Origin: Nitrogeniibacter aestuarii
GTDB taxonomy: Bacteria; Pseudomonadota; Gammaproteobacteria; Burkholderiales; Rhodocyclaceae
Reading direction: 5' to 3'
NCBI RefSeq assembly: GCF_017309585.1
Contig: NZ_CP071321.1
Span: 4,608,001-4,672,000 of the forward strand
DNA length: 64,000 bases
A program made the translations under genes and the position numbers. The notes under the pieces are model-generated. The model worked only from the letters and a program-made list of their open reading frames with translations, did no database searches and had not been told where the DNA came from. The first letter of the stretch is position 1; each line of letters begins with the position of its first letter. Shown piece by piece: positions 1-8,621 of this stretch.

Positions 1-2897
1 CAGTGGTCATCAGCAACACCAGCGGCATGCCGCTGTTCGCCAATTCCCGGGCCTGCGAGCTGGCCGGCATGAGCCACGAGCGTTTCATGCAGTTGCCGGT
101 GTCGCAACGCTTCATCGATCCGGAGCAGCGCGACCAGGCCCTGACCCTGCTCGACACCCAGGGCGAGGTCCGTGACCGCGAGGTGGCCCTGCGCCACGCC
201 AGCGGCGAGACGCGCTGGGCGCTGCTGACCATGGAACGGGCCGAGCTGGGCAGCGAATCGGTCATCCTCGCCTGGACCTACGACATCACCCCGCTCAAGC
301 AGGTCGAGCGCGAGCTGCGCAAACTTTCCCTGGCCGTGGAGGAAAGCCCGGTGATGGTGGTCATCACCAGCCCGCGCGGCGATATTCAGTACGTGAATCC
401 GCACTTCACCAAGGTCACCGGCTACACGCAGGCCGACGTGGCCAACGACCCGCCGGACATCTTCGACGCCAGCGGCAACAAGGATGGCGTGTTCGCCACC
501 CTCTGGGACACCCTGCGCCAGGGCAGCGTGTGGCGGGCCGAATGCCAGAGCACCCGCAAGAACGGCGAACACTTCTGGGTATCGATTGCGGTGAGCGGGC
601 TCAAGGACAATGCTGGGGCCATCACCCACTGCGTGTGGGTGCTCGAAGACGTGTCGGCGCGCAAGGCCACCGAAACCGCGCTGCGCAACGCCAAGCGCAT
701 GGCCGAAGAGGCCGCGCAGACCAAGAGCCGCTTCCTGGCCAACATGAGCCATGAAATCCGCACGCCCATGAACGCCATCATCGGCCTGTCGCACCTCACC
801 CTCGAAACCGGGCTGGATGAGCTGCAGCACGATTACGTGGGCAAGATCCAGACCGCCGGCAAGACGCTGCTGCGGGTGATCAACGACATTCTCGATTTCT
901 CGCGCATCGAGGCCGGGCGGGTGGAGATCGAATCGACGCCATTCACCCTCGACGAGGTGCTCGAACAGGTCACCACCCTGGTGGGTCAGCGTGCCCAGGA
1001 GAAGGGGCTGGAACTGCTGCTTGATGTGGACCCCGAGATCCCGAACCATCTGGTGGGCGACCCGTTCCGCCTCGGTCAGATTCTGACCAATCTGGTCGGC
1101 AATGCCGTCAAGTTCACCGAGCACGGCGAGGTGAGCATTCGCGTGCGCCTGCCCCGGCGCAGCGCGGGCCGGGCCACACTGGATTTTGCCGTTCAGGACA
1201 CCGGCCTGGGCATCGATCCGGAGCATCAGCCCCATCTGTTCGACGCTTTTTCACAGGCCGATGGCTCCACCACCCGGCGCTTCGGCGGTACGGGTCTGGG
1301 ACTGAGCATCAGCCGGCATCTGGTTCAGCTGATGGGGGGCGACATCAAGGTCAACAGCCACCCGGGGGCGGGCAGCACGTTCTCCTTTGCGCTCGAATTC
1401 GGCATTCAGGGCGAGATCGCCCCCACACACCTGCCGCCGCAGCTCGAAGGCTTGCGCGTGCTGGTGGTGGATGATCATCCGGCGGCGCGCGATGTGCTGC
1501 TGAGCATGCTGCGCTCCCTGCCCTTCCGCGCCGAGGCGGTCGCCTCCGGCAAGGCCGCCATCGACGCCATTGGCGAGGCCGACGCGAGCGACCCCTATGG
1601 TCTGGTACTCATGGACTGGCGCATGCCCGGCATCGACGGGCTCGAAGCGACCCGGCGCATCAAGCGCGATGCGCGCCTCAAACACCCGCCGGTGGTCATT
1701 CTGGTCACCGCCTTCGGGACAGGGGATGTGGCGGTGGATGCGGCCGAGGTGGGCGCAGAGGCCCAGGTCTTCAAACCATTGACCGCCTCCAGCCTGCTCG
1801 ACGCCATCATGCACGCCTACGGACTGGAGCGCGCCATGGCCGCGCTGCCGGCCCCCAGACTGCCCGACCTGGCCTCGCTCAAGGGCTTGCGCGTCCTCGT
1901 GGTGGAAGACAACGACATCAACCAGCAGATCGCCACCAGCCTGCTGGCCTCTCGCGGCATCGAGACCGAAGTGGCCTGCAACGGACGCGTTGCCCTCGAC
2001 CGACTCGAAGACGCCGATCAGCCCGCCATCGACGCGGTGCTCATGGACCTGCAGATGCCCGAGCTGGACGGCTTCGAAACCACCCGCTTGCTGCGCGCCC
2101 AGCCACGCTTTGCCGATCTGCCCATCATCGCCATGACGGCGCATGCCCTGGCCGATGAACGCGAGCAGTGCCTGATCACCGGCATGAATGACCACGTGCC
2201 CAAACCCATTGATCCCGACCTGCTCTTTGCCACCCTGGCCAAGTGGTGCGCGCGCGACGATGACGCCGCCCGTGACGCCGCCACCACGGCACCCTTGCCG
2301 GAGGTCGAAGGCCTGGACGTGGTTGCCGGCTTGCGGCGCATGGGGGGTGACCGGTCGCTGTACCTGAGGCTGATTCACCAGTTTGCCGAGGGTCAGGCGA
2401 AGGTGCCTGCCATCCTGCGCGAACAGGTACGCGCCAACGATATCGTGGGCGCCGAACACACCGCCCATACCCTGTGCGGCCTGGCGGCGAATATCGGCGC
2501 CGTGACGCTCGCGCGGTGTGCCGCCGACACCGAAGCCGCACTGCGCAAGGGCGACACGGCCCGGGACGAGCTTGCCGCCCTCGAGCGCGTCATGCGCGCC
2601 CTTGTGGCTCGCATCGGCGAGCAGATGCCCCGCCCCTCAGCGCAGGCACCGCTGCGTCCGCCGAGCCGCGATCTGGCGCCGAGCACCATGGTGGATCAAC
2701 TCCTCGTGCTGCTCAAAGCCGCTGACGGCGACACCAACAGCTATTTCAGTCAGGTGCGCCCTGCCCTCATCGACGTGCTGGGTGAACGCACGGTCGGCGA
2801 GATGGCCCAGGCCGTTCAGATCTACGACTTCGACCGCGCAGCCACCTTGCTGACCCGTGCGCTCGAAGGCCACACCACCACGAGTTCAAACACATGA
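1..2897 (+). CDS. Hybrid PAS sensor histidine kinase with two receivers and Hpt domain (5' partial)
   Basis: The reading frame is open from the window edge, so the N-terminus lies upstream and the first visible PAS-like segment is incomplete. Counting from the codon at position 3, a second PAS domain covers about residues 105–230. The HisKA H-box (MSHEIRTPMN) has its phospho-accepting His near residue 250, and the HATPase G boxes (DTGLGI, GGTGLGLSIS) lie around 400–430. Two receiver domains follow, with phospho-Asp near 538 (LMDWRMPG) and 682 (LMDLQMPE). An Hpt module has its His near 822 (HTLCGLAANIG). This is the layout of a BarA/TorS-like phosphorelay kinase, in which phosphate passes from His to Asp to Hpt and on to a partner. 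The stop overlaps the start of the next gene (ATGA), so the REC–HD-GYP protein is the probable output. No transmembrane segment is visible in the part present. The input signal is unknown. Confidence 0.93.
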   Translation, partial: VVISNTSGMPLFANSRACELAGMSHERFMQLPVSQRFIDPEQRDQALTLLDTQGEVRDREVALRHASGETRWALLTMERAELGSESVILAWTYDITPLKQVERELRKLSLAVEESPVMVVITSPRGDIQYVNPHFTKVTGYTQADVANDPPDIFDASGNKDGVFATLWDTLRQGSVWRAECQSTRKNGEHFWVSIAVSGLKDNAGAITHCVWVLEDVSARKATETALRNAKRMAEEAAQTKSRFLANMSHEIRTPMNAIIGLSHLTLETGLDELQHDYVGKIQTAGKTLLRVINDILDFSRIEAGRVEIESTPFTLDEVLEQVTTLVGQRAQEKGLELLLDVDPEIPNHLVGDPFRLGQILTNLVGNAVKFTEHGEVSIRVRLPRRSAGRATLDFAVQDTGLGIDPEHQPHLFDAFSQADGSTTRRFGGTGLGLSISRHLVQLMGGDIKVNSHPGAGSTFSFALEFGIQGEIAPTHLPPQLEGLRVLVVDDHPAARDVLLSMLRSLPFRAEAVASGKAAIDAIGEADASDPYGLVLMDWRMPGIDGLEATRRIKRDARLKHPPVVILVTAFGTGDVAVDAAEVGAEAQVFKPLTASSLLDAIMHAYGLERAMAALPAPRLPDLASLKGLRVLVVEDNDINQQIATSLLASRGIETEVACNGRVALDRLEDADQPAIDAVLMDLQMPELDGFETTRLLRAQPRFADLPIIAMTAHALADEREQCLITGMNDHVPKPIDPDLLFATLAKWCARDDDAARDAATTAPLPEVEGLDVVAGLRRMGGDRSLYLRLIHQFAEGQAKVPAILREQVRANDIVGAEHTAHTLCGLAANIGAVTLARCAADTEAALRKGDTARDELAALERVMRALVARIGEQMPRPSAQAPLRPPSRDLAPSTMVDQLLVLLKAADGDTNSYFSQVRPALIDVLGERTVGEMAQAVQIYDFDRAATLLTRALEGHTTTSSNT

Positions 2898-3997
2898 ACG
2901 ACGAAAACTCCTTCGGGATCGCCACCATCCTGATCGTGGACGATGCGCCGGACACCATCGAGCCCATCGTCAACTGCCTGCGCGCGGGCCCGTACCGCAC
3001 GCGCATCGCCACCTCCGGCGAGCGGGCACTCGAACTGGCGCAGGTCGAACCCCTGCCGGACCTCATCCTGCTCGACGTGATGATGCCAGGGCTCAATGGC
3101 TACGACGTGTGCGAACGCCTCAAGGCCGACCCGCGCACCAACGGCATTCCGGTGATCTTCCTGACGGTGCGCACCGACGCGGCCGACGAGCAGCACGGCT
3201 TCGACGTGGGCGCGGTGGACTACATCACCAAACCCATCTCGCCGCCCATCGTGAAGGCACGTATCCGCAACCACCTGACCCTCAAGGCCGCGAGCGACTT
3301 CCTCACCGACCGCAATGCTTTCCTCGAGCAGGAGATCGACCGGCGCATCACCGAACTCAACGCGGTGCAGGAGGCCACCATCATCGCCCTGGCCTCGCTG
3401 GCCGAAACCCGCGACGCCGAAACCGGCAACCACATCCGCCGCACTCAGCTGTACGTCAAGGCCCTGGCCGACACGCTCAAGAACCACCCGCGCTTCGCCC
3501 ACGAACTGAGCGACGAGTCCATCTACCTCATGTACAAGTCGGCCCCGCTGCACGACATCGGCAAGGTGGGCATTCCCGACAGCATCCTGCTCAAACCCGG
3601 TCCGCTCGACGCGGACGAATGGGAGATCATGAAGCGCCACACCACCCTCGGCCGCGACGCCCTGCTGGCGGCCGAATCCACCATGGGCAGCGAAGTGAGC
3701 TTTCTTCGATATGCCAAGGAAATCACGTTCTCGCACCAGGAAAAGTGGGATGGTAGCGGCTACCCGCAAGGCCTCAAGGGCGAGCAGATTCCCATCTCGG
3801 CGCGGCTCATGGCCGTGGCCGACGTGTATGACGCTCTCATCAGCGAGCGGGTGTATAAAGCCGCCTACAGCCATGAGGATGCGGTCGCCACCATCACGGC
3901 GGGCAAGGGCCTGCACTTCGACCCCGATGTGGTCGAGGCCTTCACCCAGATGGCCGACGTGTTCCGGCAGATCGCCATCCGCTTCGCCGACACCTGA
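2894..3997 (+). CDS. Response regulator with HD-GYP c-di-GMP phosphodiesterase domain
   Basis: This 367-aa protein has an N-terminal receiver domain with phospho-Asp61 (LILLDVMMPG) and Lys113 in YITKP. A C-terminal HD-GYP domain has the metal-binding HD at 220–221 (LHDIGKVG) and the GYP signature at 289–291 (WDGSGYP). RpfG-type proteins of this build hydrolyse cyclic di-GMP when activated by phosphorylation. A short coiled linker (about 135–165) joins the domains. The start overlaps the stop of the hybrid kinase by 4 nt, which implies translational coupling and a cognate pair. All catalytic residues expected of an active HD-GYP enzyme are present. The target process (motility, biofilm, exopolysaccharide) cannot be read from the sequence. 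Confidence 0.95.
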   Translation: MNDENSFGIATILIVDDAPDTIEPIVNCLRAGPYRTRIATSGERALELAQVEPLPDLILLDVMMPGLNGYDVCERLKADPRTNGIPVIFLTVRTDAADEQHGFDVGAVDYITKPISPPIVKARIRNHLTLKAASDFLTDRNAFLEQEIDRRITELNAVQEATIIALASLAETRDAETGNHIRRTQLYVKALADTLKNHPRFAHELSDESIYLMYKSAPLHDIGKVGIPDSILLKPGPLDADEWEIMKRHTTLGRDALLAAESTMGSEVSFLRYAKEITFSHQEKWDGSGYPQGLKGEQIPISARLMAVADVYDALISERVYKAAYSHEDAVATITAGKGLHFDPDVVEAFTQMADVFRQIAIRFADT

Positions 3998-4024
3998 CCC
4001 AGACAACACCGAAAAAGAACAGCA

Positions 4025-5584
4025 ATGCCCGACTTCAGAGAACTGTCCGCCCTCGTGCGCTCGCGCATGCCCATGGTGTGCATCGAAACGGTCGAGGAGC
4101 CCAAGGTGCTTCGACTGCTCGAGCGCCTCGCACGCGACGAAAACCTCGACCTGCATGTGTGGAGTGTGGCCGACGGCCTCGCCCAGACCAACTTCCGCTA
4201 CGGCCCGGCCAAGCGCGTCAACAGCCTGTTCGGCACCGTCGAGCGTGCGCCCACGGAAATGGAACAGACCGAAAGCCACCGCCGCCCGGAGCCCGAGACC
4301 CGCAAGCTCGAAAACGCCCTGCACCATATCGACAAGGACGCCGGCCGCGGCCTCTACGTGCTGCTCGACCCGCACCCGTTTCTGGAAGACCCCATCGTCA
4401 TCCGCCTGATGCGCGAGATCATCCTCGATCACCCCAATTCGGAGCGCACGCTGGTGCTGGTGGCACCCACCTTGCCCCTCACCCCGGAACTGAGCCGCCA
4501 TGCCGCGCACATGAACCTGCGCATCCCCGACATGGAGGCGATCCGCAAGCTGTTCCGGGACGAAGTCGATCTGTACAAGCACCAGCAGGGCGAGAGCGTG
4601 CGCGGCGAAAAAACCACGGCCAATGCCCTCATGCACCAGGTGATCGGCCTGCCCGAAGACGACGTGCGCCGCCTCATCCGCAACGCCATCCGCGACGACG
4701 GCCGCATCACCGACGAGGACCTCGCCCGTGTCGCCCGCTACAAACAGGACATGCTCGGCGGCACCGCGCTCGACGTGGAACTGAGCCCCCTCGGCCCCGA
4801 CGACATCGGCGGCCTGTCCGCCCTCAAGCGCTGGCTCGACACCCGCCGCCCCATCTTCACCGGCGAGCGCGAAGCCCCCGGCCTGCCCACCCCCAAGGGC
4901 GTGATGCTGCTGGGCGTGCAGGGCGCCGGCAAATCACTCGCCGCCAAGGTCGTCGCCGGCAGTTGGAAGGTCCCCCTGCTGCGCCTCGACGTGGCCAGCC
5001 TCTACGACAAATACACCGGCGAGACCGAGCGCAAACTGCGCGAAGCCCTGCGCACTGCCGAGGCCATGGCCCCCGCCGTGCTGTGGATCGACGAGATCGA
5101 AAAGGCGCTCGCCAGCGGCAGCAGTGAAGGCGACGGCGGCGTCTCCCGCCGCCTGCTCGGCCACATGCTCACCTGGATGGCCGAACAGAAGGCCCGCCTG
5201 TTCATCGTCGCCACCGCCAACGACGTCTCCGCCCTGCCGCCGGAACTGCTGCGCAAGGGCCGCTTCGACGAGATCTTCTTCGTCGACCTGCCCAGCCCCG
5301 AGGTGCGCAAGATCATCCTCGCCATCCACCTCAAGCGCCGCGACCTCAAGCCCGACGACTTCGATCTGGACACGCTCGCGCTGGTCACCGACGGCTATTC
5401 GGGCGCGGAGCTGGAACAGCTGGTGGTGGCGGGCATGTATGAGTCACTCGCCGACGGCGAGCCGCTGGACACGGACCGGCTGGTGAGCGAAGCGGGGCGC
5501 ACACGGCCGCTGTCACATGTGATGTCGGACAAGGTGGCCGAACTGCGGTGCTGGGCGTCAGAGCGGTGCGTGGCGGCGGATTGA
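4025..5584 (+). CDS. AAA family ATPase, Ycf46-like
   Basis: This 519-aa protein has a mixed N-terminal half (about 1–250) and a C-terminal AAA+ module. The module has Walker A at about 297–304 (GVQGAGKS), Walker B at about 353–357 (LWIDE), and a sensor/arginine-finger region after IVATAND and LLRKGRFDE. This arrangement fits the Ycf46/Slr0374 family of chloroplast and bacterial AAA ATPases, whose function is poorly defined (links to carbon/light stress regulation in cyanobacteria). The gene starts 27 nt after the HD-GYP gene on the same strand and probably shares its transcript. Whether it acts in c-di-GMP signalling is inference from position only. No signal peptide or membrane segment is seen. 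Confidence 0.85.
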   Translation: MPDFRELSALVRSRMPMVCIETVEEPKVLRLLERLARDENLDLHVWSVADGLAQTNFRYGPAKRVNSLFGTVERAPTEMEQTESHRRPEPETRKLENALHHIDKDAGRGLYVLLDPHPFLEDPIVIRLMREIILDHPNSERTLVLVAPTLPLTPELSRHAAHMNLRIPDMEAIRKLFRDEVDLYKHQQGESVRGEKTTANALMHQVIGLPEDDVRRLIRNAIRDDGRITDEDLARVARYKQDMLGGTALDVELSPLGPDDIGGLSALKRWLDTRRPIFTGEREAPGLPTPKGVMLLGVQGAGKSLAAKVVAGSWKVPLLRLDVASLYDKYTGETERKLREALRTAEAMAPAVLWIDEIEKALASGSSEGDGGVSRRLLGHMLTWMAEQKARLFIVATANDVSALPPELLRKGRFDEIFFVDLPSPEVRKIILAIHLKRRDLKPDDFDLDTLALVTDGYSGAELEQLVVAGMYESLADGEPLDTDRLVSEAGRTRPLSHVMSDKVAELRCWASERCVAAD

Positions 5585-5666
5585 GGGTTGGTACGTCATT
5601 TCATTTTCATCCCACGCCAACCCGCACTCATCGAAAGATGTGAGCACCTACGCGTCGAGGATCACG

Positions 5667-6422
5667 TTAACCGCGCTTTTTCCTGCGCACGGCCGAAGCG
5701 ATAAAACCGAGTCCGGCAAGCAGCATGACAGACGTTTCAGGCTCTGGCACGGCTGATACGTCTCCTGCACGAACAGCCCAGGCAAACGCGAGATGTTCCT
5801 TGGTGTTTCGATTCTGCTCGCCTGTTCCGAACTGGAAGTACCAAGCGTCGTTCGCTAAAGGGGCGTACTCCGTTCCACTCCAGTAGGTGCTTGCCTGGAT
5901 GTTGCTAAACAACCCGATGTCATTTTGTCCTGCGGATGTCGCGTCCGTTCCATTCAGGGTTCCGTTCCCGAAAATACCGAAATCACCTCTCGGCAGAGCG
6001 TCGGTTCCGAATGTGCCGGTCAGGCCAAGGTTGACGTAGTACATGTAGCCAAGCTCGCTGAAGACGTTACTGCCACTGACCGTCTGGACGTTAAATCCGC
6101 AGTCGGTGGCCCCACCTTGGGAGTGGTTACATCCCGGACTGCCGGTGTCGATGACAAAGGGCAGGCGCCAGTCGCTGTAGCTGACCCCTCTGACCGCATC
6201 GAAGAACGTCAATGCGTCTGCCCAGGCCTGCGCCTGAACCCAGGTCATCTTTCCATCGGCGTCGTAACCGCTGGTCTTGGAATAGTTGGCGTCCTGCAGC
6301 CAAGTTACATCCAGGACATCATCGTAGATCAAGCCACCACCACGGTCATGAAGTGCTGCTTGGGCGCACGTAGTCAGCGCGACTCCGCCAACCAGAAGAC
6401 AGGCCCTCATTTTTGAGATCAT
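5667..6422 (-). CDS. PEP-CTERM sorting domain protein with DUF1566-like lectin fold
   Basis: The likely start is the ATG at 6422, because AGGA sits 8 nt upstream at 6431–6434. This gives about 251 aa beginning MISKMRAC with a Sec signal peptide ending near TCAQA. An upstream in-frame start at 6491 would add an unlikely 23 residues. The body resembles DUF1566/Lcl domains (W-Q-A-W-A-D, SDWRLP, YWSGTEY, WYFQFGTG). The C-terminus is a textbook PEP-CTERM: VPEPE, a hydrophobic helix (MLLAGLGFIASA) and a basic tail RRKKRG. Such proteins are recognised by exosortase, which cuts near PEP so the protein can be released or attached with the exopolysaccharide. No exosortase gene is in this window. A possible sigma-54 promoter lies upstream. 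Confidence 0.9.
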   Translation of the reverse strand: MISKMRACLLVGGVALTTCAQAALHDRGGGLIYDDVLDVTWLQDANYSKTSGYDADGKMTWVQAQAWADALTFFDAVRGVSYSDWRLPFVIDTGSPGCNHSQGGATDCGFNVQTVSGSNVFSELGYMYYVNLGLTGTFGTDALPRGDFGIFGNGTLNGTDATSAGQNDIGLFSNIQASTYWSGTEYAPLANDAWYFQFGTGEQNRNTKEHLAFAWAVRAGDVSAVPEPETSVMLLAGLGFIASAVRRKKRG

Positions 6423-6510
6423 CCACACCATCCTATTTGATATCGTTAAGGTATTTCTCGTAACTATAGTTAATGCAAATAGGATTTCCATGTGAAGTCA
6501 AACTTGTCAA

Positions 6511-6526
6511 TGCTGAGCATGTGCCG
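6511..6526 (-). promoter_or_regulatory. Possible sigma-54 (-24/-12) promoter upstream of the PEP-CTERM gene
   Basis: Read on the minus strand the site is CGGCACATGCTCAGCA. The GG and GC dinucleotides have the spacing expected for a -24/-12 element, and five further bases of the consensus TGGCACG-N4-TTGCW are matched or allowed. The -12 half is weak (CAGC instead of TTGC). It lies about 90 nt before the chosen start. PEP-CTERM genes in floc-forming relatives are reported to be under RpoN/PrsK–PrsR control, which is why the site was looked for. It remains a weak candidate. Confidence 0.28.
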
Positions 6527-6840
6527 TCAAGGGCGACCGAATGGATTCAAAACATGAGAGCGCTGCTCACACCCTTTGCGGTTTGTTCGCCAAAACCTGA
6601 GTCGCCAAGGACGACGATGACGTTCCCGAGATAGCTATTCACCGTCGAACGATGACAGTAGTAGCAACGCGATGATTCGCTCATACCGCGCCATCGGGAT
6701 CGACCTGCAGGCAACCCGGGCGATCGCCCGACTCCGGTAATCATCGGTTCATCCGCCACTGATCCCGGATTCTGCTTCGCTGCTTCCGGGCTGCGGCTTC
6801 AAACCAAACGTTCCGGGAATGTCCGTGCCAAAATCCCTCC
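6527..6840. other. Intergenic region, no gene supported
   Basis: This stretch separates the PEP-CTERM gene from pxpB. A 70-codon minus-strand ORF at 6547–6759 has no recognisable domain, no clear ribosome binding site and odd composition, so it is not called. The pxpB promoter should lie here, but no convincing -35/-10 pair was picked out. Confidence 0.5.
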
Positions 6841-7572
6841 ATGCGCATTCTCGACCTCGGCGACACCGCCTTCACCGTTGAATTTGGCGACCGGATCGAT
6901 CCGGCGCTGCAGGCGCAGGTCAATGCGCTCGATGCCGCGCTGAGCGCGGCGGCCGGGGCGGGGCACTTGCCCGGGCTGATCGAGTGGGTGCCGACGTTTC
7001 GGTCGTTGACGGTGATTCTTGATCCGGTTGTCGCGGATCGCACGGCCATCGAAGCGTTGGTTCGCGACTGTCTCAGCCGCCACCATGACACCCAAAGCAC
7101 ACCCGTCCGCCAATGGCGCCTTCCCGTCATCTATGGCGGTGAAAGCGGCCCCGATCTCGTCTCCGTGGCTCAGGCCGCCGGGCTGACGCCGGACGAGGTG
7201 ATCGCCCGTCACACGGCACAGGATTATGTGGTTTACATGCTCGGCTTTCTGCCGGGCTTTCCGTTCATGGGCGATGTGCCCAGCGCGCTGCGCTTGCCCC
7301 GGCGTGCCGAGCCACGGGTTCGGGTGCCGGCGGGGAGCGTGGCCATCGCCAATGCGATGACGGCCATCTATCCGTGGGAGAGCCCCGGGGGCTGGCATCT
7401 GCTCGGGCGCTGTCCGGCGCCGCTGTTCGACCCGGCACGCGAGGTGCCGGCCTTGCTGGCGGCTGGCGATCGGGTGGGGTTCGAGGCGGTGAGCGCAACC
7501 GACATGGCGGACATCGAGGCGGATCTGGCCGCAGGGCGGCTGGACCCGCAGGACTGGTTGGTGTCGTCATGA
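6841..7572 (+). CDS. pxpB: 5-oxoprolinase subunit PxpB (KipI-like)
   Basis: This 243-aa protein matches the KipI/PxpB family (carboxyltransferase subdomain C/D fold). It opens with DLGDTAFTVEFGDRI and carries the family blocks LGFLPGFPFMGD, RAEPRVRVPAGSVA and PWESPGGWHLLGR. With PxpC and PxpA it forms the ATP-dependent 5-oxoprolinase that opens pyroglutamate to glutamate, a damage-clearing reaction in the cytoplasm. The stop overlaps the start of pxpC by 4 nt, so subunits are translationally coupled. No strong Shine-Dalgarno is visible before the ATG. In Bacillus the homologue KipI is also a sporulation kinase inhibitor, a role not expected here. Confidence 0.95.
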   Translation: MRILDLGDTAFTVEFGDRIDPALQAQVNALDAALSAAAGAGHLPGLIEWVPTFRSLTVILDPVVADRTAIEALVRDCLSRHHDTQSTPVRQWRLPVIYGGESGPDLVSVAQAAGLTPDEVIARHTAQDYVVYMLGFLPGFPFMGDVPSALRLPRRAEPRVRVPAGSVAIANAMTAIYPWESPGGWHLLGRCPAPLFDPAREVPALLAAGDRVGFEAVSATDMADIEADLAAGRLDPQDWLVSS

Positions 7573-8621
7573 GCCAGCTCACGGTCCTGTCTCCCGGCGT
7601 GATGAGCACGATCCAGGATGTCGGTCGCCGAGGCTGGCGACGGGCCGGCGTGCCCTGGTCCGGCGCGCTCGACGCGGCCTTGCTGGCGCTGGCCAACGCG
7701 CTGGTCGGCAATGCGCTCGATGCGCCGGCCATCGAATGCCTGGACGGCGGCCTCAAGCTGGGCGCGACCGATGGGCCGGTGATGGTGTCCATTGCGGGTG
7801 ACGCCAGCATCGACCGCATCGACCAAGGCGGCGCGGTGTCGTCCATGGCCCCCTGGCGCAGCCATGTGCTGGCTCCCGGAGAGCAGCTGCGGCTGCGGGA
7901 CACCGGCGACCGCCGGGTGTGCATGATTGGCGTCGCCGGCCTCTCGCTGGCCCCGGTGCTGGGCAGTTGTGCCACCTATGCCCGCGCCCACCTGGGCGGC
8001 TTTGACGGTCGCGCGCTCGCGGCTGGCGACCGCCTGCCTGCGGCGGATGCAGCGGGCCCCATCCGCCTGCTGCCATCGCCGCCGACGGTCTCGAACACGC
8101 CGATCCGGGTGGTGCCCGGACCGCAGTCGGACCATTTCACCGGCGCGGCGCGCGAGCGCTTTGTCTCGCAGACCTGGCAGGTGAGCCCCGAGGCCGACCG
8201 CATGGGCCTGCGCCTGGCGGGCGAGGCGCTCGCCCATGTGGATGCCGCGCATCGCGAAATCGTCTCCGACGCCGTCGTACCCGGCGCCATCCAGGTGCCG
8301 GGCAACGGCCTGCCCATCGTGCTGCTGGCCGACAGCCAGACCGCCGGCGGCTACCCGAAGATCGGCACGGTGATCTCTGCCGATCTGGGGCGCATGGGCA
8401 CGCTCAAACCGGGCACCCAGGTGCACTTTGAATGGATCGGCGTCGACGCCGCCATCGAGGCCGCCCGCGTGGCCGCGGCCCAGCGCGCCACGCTGATTTC
8501 CGGCATCCGCAGCGTGCGCGACGATTCAGTGGTGGACCTGGACGCCCTCTACGGCAACAATCTGCTCAGCGGCATGGTCAATGCGTTGAATCCGGACACG
8601 GGAGACAAGTCAGACGCATGA
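7569..8621 (+). CDS. pxpC: 5-oxoprolinase subunit PxpC (KipA-like, biotin-dependent carboxyltransferase fold)
   Basis: The start is the ATG at 7569, which overlaps the pxpB stop as ATGA. A longer open frame from 7374 simply runs over pxpB. The 350-aa protein begins MSQLTVLSPGVMSTIQDVG, and the LSPG...TIQDxGR block is diagnostic of PxpC/KipA. Further family motifs are VVPGPQSDHF and VSPEADRMGLRL. It is the partner of PxpB in the ATP-binding part of 5-oxoprolinase. Older annotations call this fold urea amidolyase/allophanate hydrolase subunit 2, but the pxpBCA context supports the oxoprolinase assignment. The stop overlaps the start of pxpA by 4 nt. Confidence 0.95.
   Translation: MSQLTVLSPGVMSTIQDVGRRGWRRAGVPWSGALDAALLALANALVGNALDAPAIECLDGGLKLGATDGPVMVSIAGDASIDRIDQGGAVSSMAPWRSHVLAPGEQLRLRDTGDRRVCMIGVAGLSLAPVLGSCATYARAHLGGFDGRALAAGDRLPAADAAGPIRLLPSPPTVSNTPIRVVPGPQSDHFTGAARERFVSQTWQVSPEADRMGLRLAGEALAHVDAAHREIVSDAVVPGAIQVPGNGLPIVLLADSQTAGGYPKIGTVISADLGRMGTLKPGTQVHFEWIGVDAAIEAARVAAAQRATLISGIRSVRDDSVVDLDALYGNNLLSGMVNALNPDTGDKSDA

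Noticed and set aside
2822..4636. 604-codon minus-strand ORF opposite the HD-GYP and AAA genes
   Set aside because: His/Gly/Val-rich composition typical of the antisense of high-GC genes; both sense genes have clear domains across the whole stretch.
6547..6759. 70-codon minus-strand ORF before pxpB
   Set aside because: No ribosome site, no family resemblance, isolated; left as intergenic.
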